DNA from: Paenilisteria newyorkensis
GTDB taxonomy: Bacteria > Bacillota > Bacilli > Lactobacillales > Listeriaceae
Assembly (NCBI RefSeq): GCF_000766145.1
Contig: NZ_JNFB01000047.1
Coordinates: forward strand, 1-64,000
Reading direction: 5' to 3'
DNA: 64,000 nt
The notes beneath the pieces are model-generated. The model saw nothing but the letters and a program-made list of their open reading frames with translations. It made no database searches and was not told where the DNA came from. This document shows positions 63,159 through 64,000 of this stretch, in pieces; the first letter of the stretch is position 1, and every line of letters begins with the position of its first letter. The position numbers were made by a program, and so were the translations under genes.

Positions 63159-63887
63159 ATGGCCAATAATCAGACTAAATATAGTTTTATCGCGGAGGAG
63201 TTGAAAAAGCGTATTTTCGCGAAGAAATATCCGCTTGATAAACCGATTCCGGATGAGATGACGCTTGCCAAAGAATTTGATTGTAGTCGCATGACGATGA
63301 AGAAGGCACTGGAAGTTCTTGTTTTGGAAGGGTTGCTGTATCGAAAGCGCGGGCATGGGACGTTTATTATTAAGTCTGCGCTGGATATGGACCGCTTGAA
63401 TATTCATAGCCAGGAAGTGAACGGCTTTACGAAGTTGTTGGAAGGACGCGATGTGGCAAGTAAGATCGTGCAGTTTCAGGTGACGTTTCCGGATAAGTAT
63501 GTAGCGGAGCGGTTAAATATTGATTTGGAAACGCCGATTTACGATATTGTTCGGGCGCGACTTGTGGACGGTGAGCCTTATGTTTTGGAGCACACGTGCA
63601 TGCCTGTTGCGTTGATTCCGGGCGTGACGCAAGAAGTTTTGGAGCATTCGATTTATACGTATATTCGCGAACGGTTAAACTTGAAAATCGCCAGTTCTTA
63701 TAAGCAAATTCGAGCGGATAAGCCTGGGCAACTCGATTTTGATTACCTTGATTGTTCGGAGATGGATCCCGTGATTGAAGTCGAGCAGACGGTTTATTTG
63801 AATAATGGGATGGCGTTTGAGTATTCGAAGTCGCGCCACCGCTATGATAAATTCGTGTTTACGACGGTGAATATTGCGAGACGGTAA
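63159..63887 (+). CDS. GntR family transcriptional regulator with UTRA domain
   Basis: The 242-residue regulator has an N-terminal winged HTH (about residues 5-70, with PIPDEMTLAKEFDCSRMTMKKALEVL and GLLYRKRGHGTFI) and a C-terminal UTRA ligand domain (about 90-235, HTCMPVALIPGV region) that typically binds phosphosugars. It probably represses the glucosidase gene before it. AGAGGTG lies 9 bases before ATG 63159. Confidence 0.92.
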   Translation: MANNQTKYSFIAEELKKRIFAKKYPLDKPIPDEMTLAKEFDCSRMTMKKALEVLVLEGLLYRKRGHGTFIIKSALDMDRLNIHSQEVNGFTKLLEGRDVASKIVQFQVTFPDKYVAERLNIDLETPIYDIVRARLVDGEPYVLEHTCMPVALIPGVTQEVLEHSIYTYIRERLNLKIASSYKQIRADKPGQLDFDYLDCSEMDPVIEVEQTVYLNNGMAFEYSKSRHRYDKFVFTTVNIARR

Positions 63888-63893
63888 AATGAG

Positions 63894-63927
63894 AAAATAG
63901 CTATGGCACATGTGCCATAGCTATTTT
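63894..63927. terminator. Bidirectional terminator (GntR gene / next gene)
   Basis: A perfect palindrome, AAAATAGCTATGGCACA and its mirror, without spacer. Its right arm includes the stop codon of the convergent gene. Confidence 0.9.
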
Positions 63928-64000
63928 CGTTGGGCGCGGATGATGTCCGTCATCACGTTATCGAGTTCTTTTTTCGTGAGGATATCCTCTTTCGTTGGTG
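63921..64000 (-). CDS. C-terminal end of an unidentified protein (cut by window edge)
   Basis: On the minus strand one frame is open from the window edge to TAG at 63921-63923, encoding the last 25 residues PTKEDILTKKELDNVM..IIRAQRK. The neighbouring bidirectional terminator supports a real convergent gene. The fragment is too short to name. Confidence 0.6.
   Translation of the reverse strand, partial: PTKEDILTKKELDNVMTDIIRAQRK

Overview
The window looks like a Listeria chromosome segment (Firmicutes, Listeriaceae). I recognise long runs of genes in the order I remember from L. monocytogenes: ecfA1-ecfA2-ecfT-truA-rplM-rpsI, and then a block resembling lmo0539 to lmo0575 (lacD, a penicillin-binding-like hydrolase, a siderophore-binding lipoprotein, a CBS/ACT protein, iron alcohol dehydrogenase, POT peptide transporter, phosphatase, 6-phosphogluconolactonase, gdhA, the his operon, hisJ, a purine permease, a GH1 glucosidase and a GntR regulator). 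The two blocks are adjacent here, and there are large insertions between otherwise neighbouring genes. I therefore favour a species outside the monocytogenes/innocua group. This is an inference from remembered gene order and was not checked against a database.

Layout. 0-0.5 kb: end of an rRNA operon (5S, tRNA-Asn, tRNA-Thr, second 5S). 0.5-8.4 kb: an AlkZ-like protein, an acetamidase-like enzyme, the ECF vitamin transporter energising module, truA, L13 and S9 behind a leader RNA, and a tRNA dihydrouridine synthase. 8.5-19.9 kb: carbohydrate, iron/haem and fermentation genes, two of them with Fur boxes. 20.2-29.3 kb: secreted and surface proteins with two regulators (an SH3 protein, an Mga-type regulator, a Crp/PrfA-type regulator and an 1855-residue repeat adhesin), with ~79-bp repeats on either side. 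29.6-42.1 kb: a twelve-gene, tightly packed + strand exopolysaccharide cluster. 42.2-47.8 kb: gdhA, a 2-oxoglutarate/iron oxygenase and an AT-rich 1053-residue protein with a Schlafen/AlbA_2-like N-terminus. 48.3-55.7 kb: a ten-gene his operon (hisZGDBHAFIEC, minus strand). 56.0-64 kb: a second Ig-like surface protein, hisJ, a guanine permease under a purine riboswitch, a type I toxin-antitoxin locus, a 6-phospho-beta-glucosidase and its GntR regulator, and the edge of a further gene.

How parts fit together. The polysaccharide cluster encodes chain-length control and a BY-kinase (CapA/CapB), a UDP-HexNAc 4,6-dehydratase, a DegT aminotransferase, a PglD-type acetyltransferase and a PglC/EpsL-type initiating transferase. 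Together these are the steps for UDP-N,N'-diacetylbacillosamine and its transfer to a lipid carrier. A UDP-hexuronate dehydrogenase, two GT4 glycosyltransferases, a Wzy-like polymerase and a Wzx flippase complete a Wzx/Wzy pathway. The acetyltransferase is fused to the flippase, which is unusual. The adhesin upstream ends in hairpins without a U-tract, so some read-through into the cluster is possible.

Main points for follow-up: the Wzx-PglD fusion, the Schlafen-like AT-rich gene with the structured DNA behind it, the type I toxin-antitoxin locus, the duplicated adhesin tail with compensatory changes in its hairpin, and an element with terminal inverted repeats that recurs just after stop codons.
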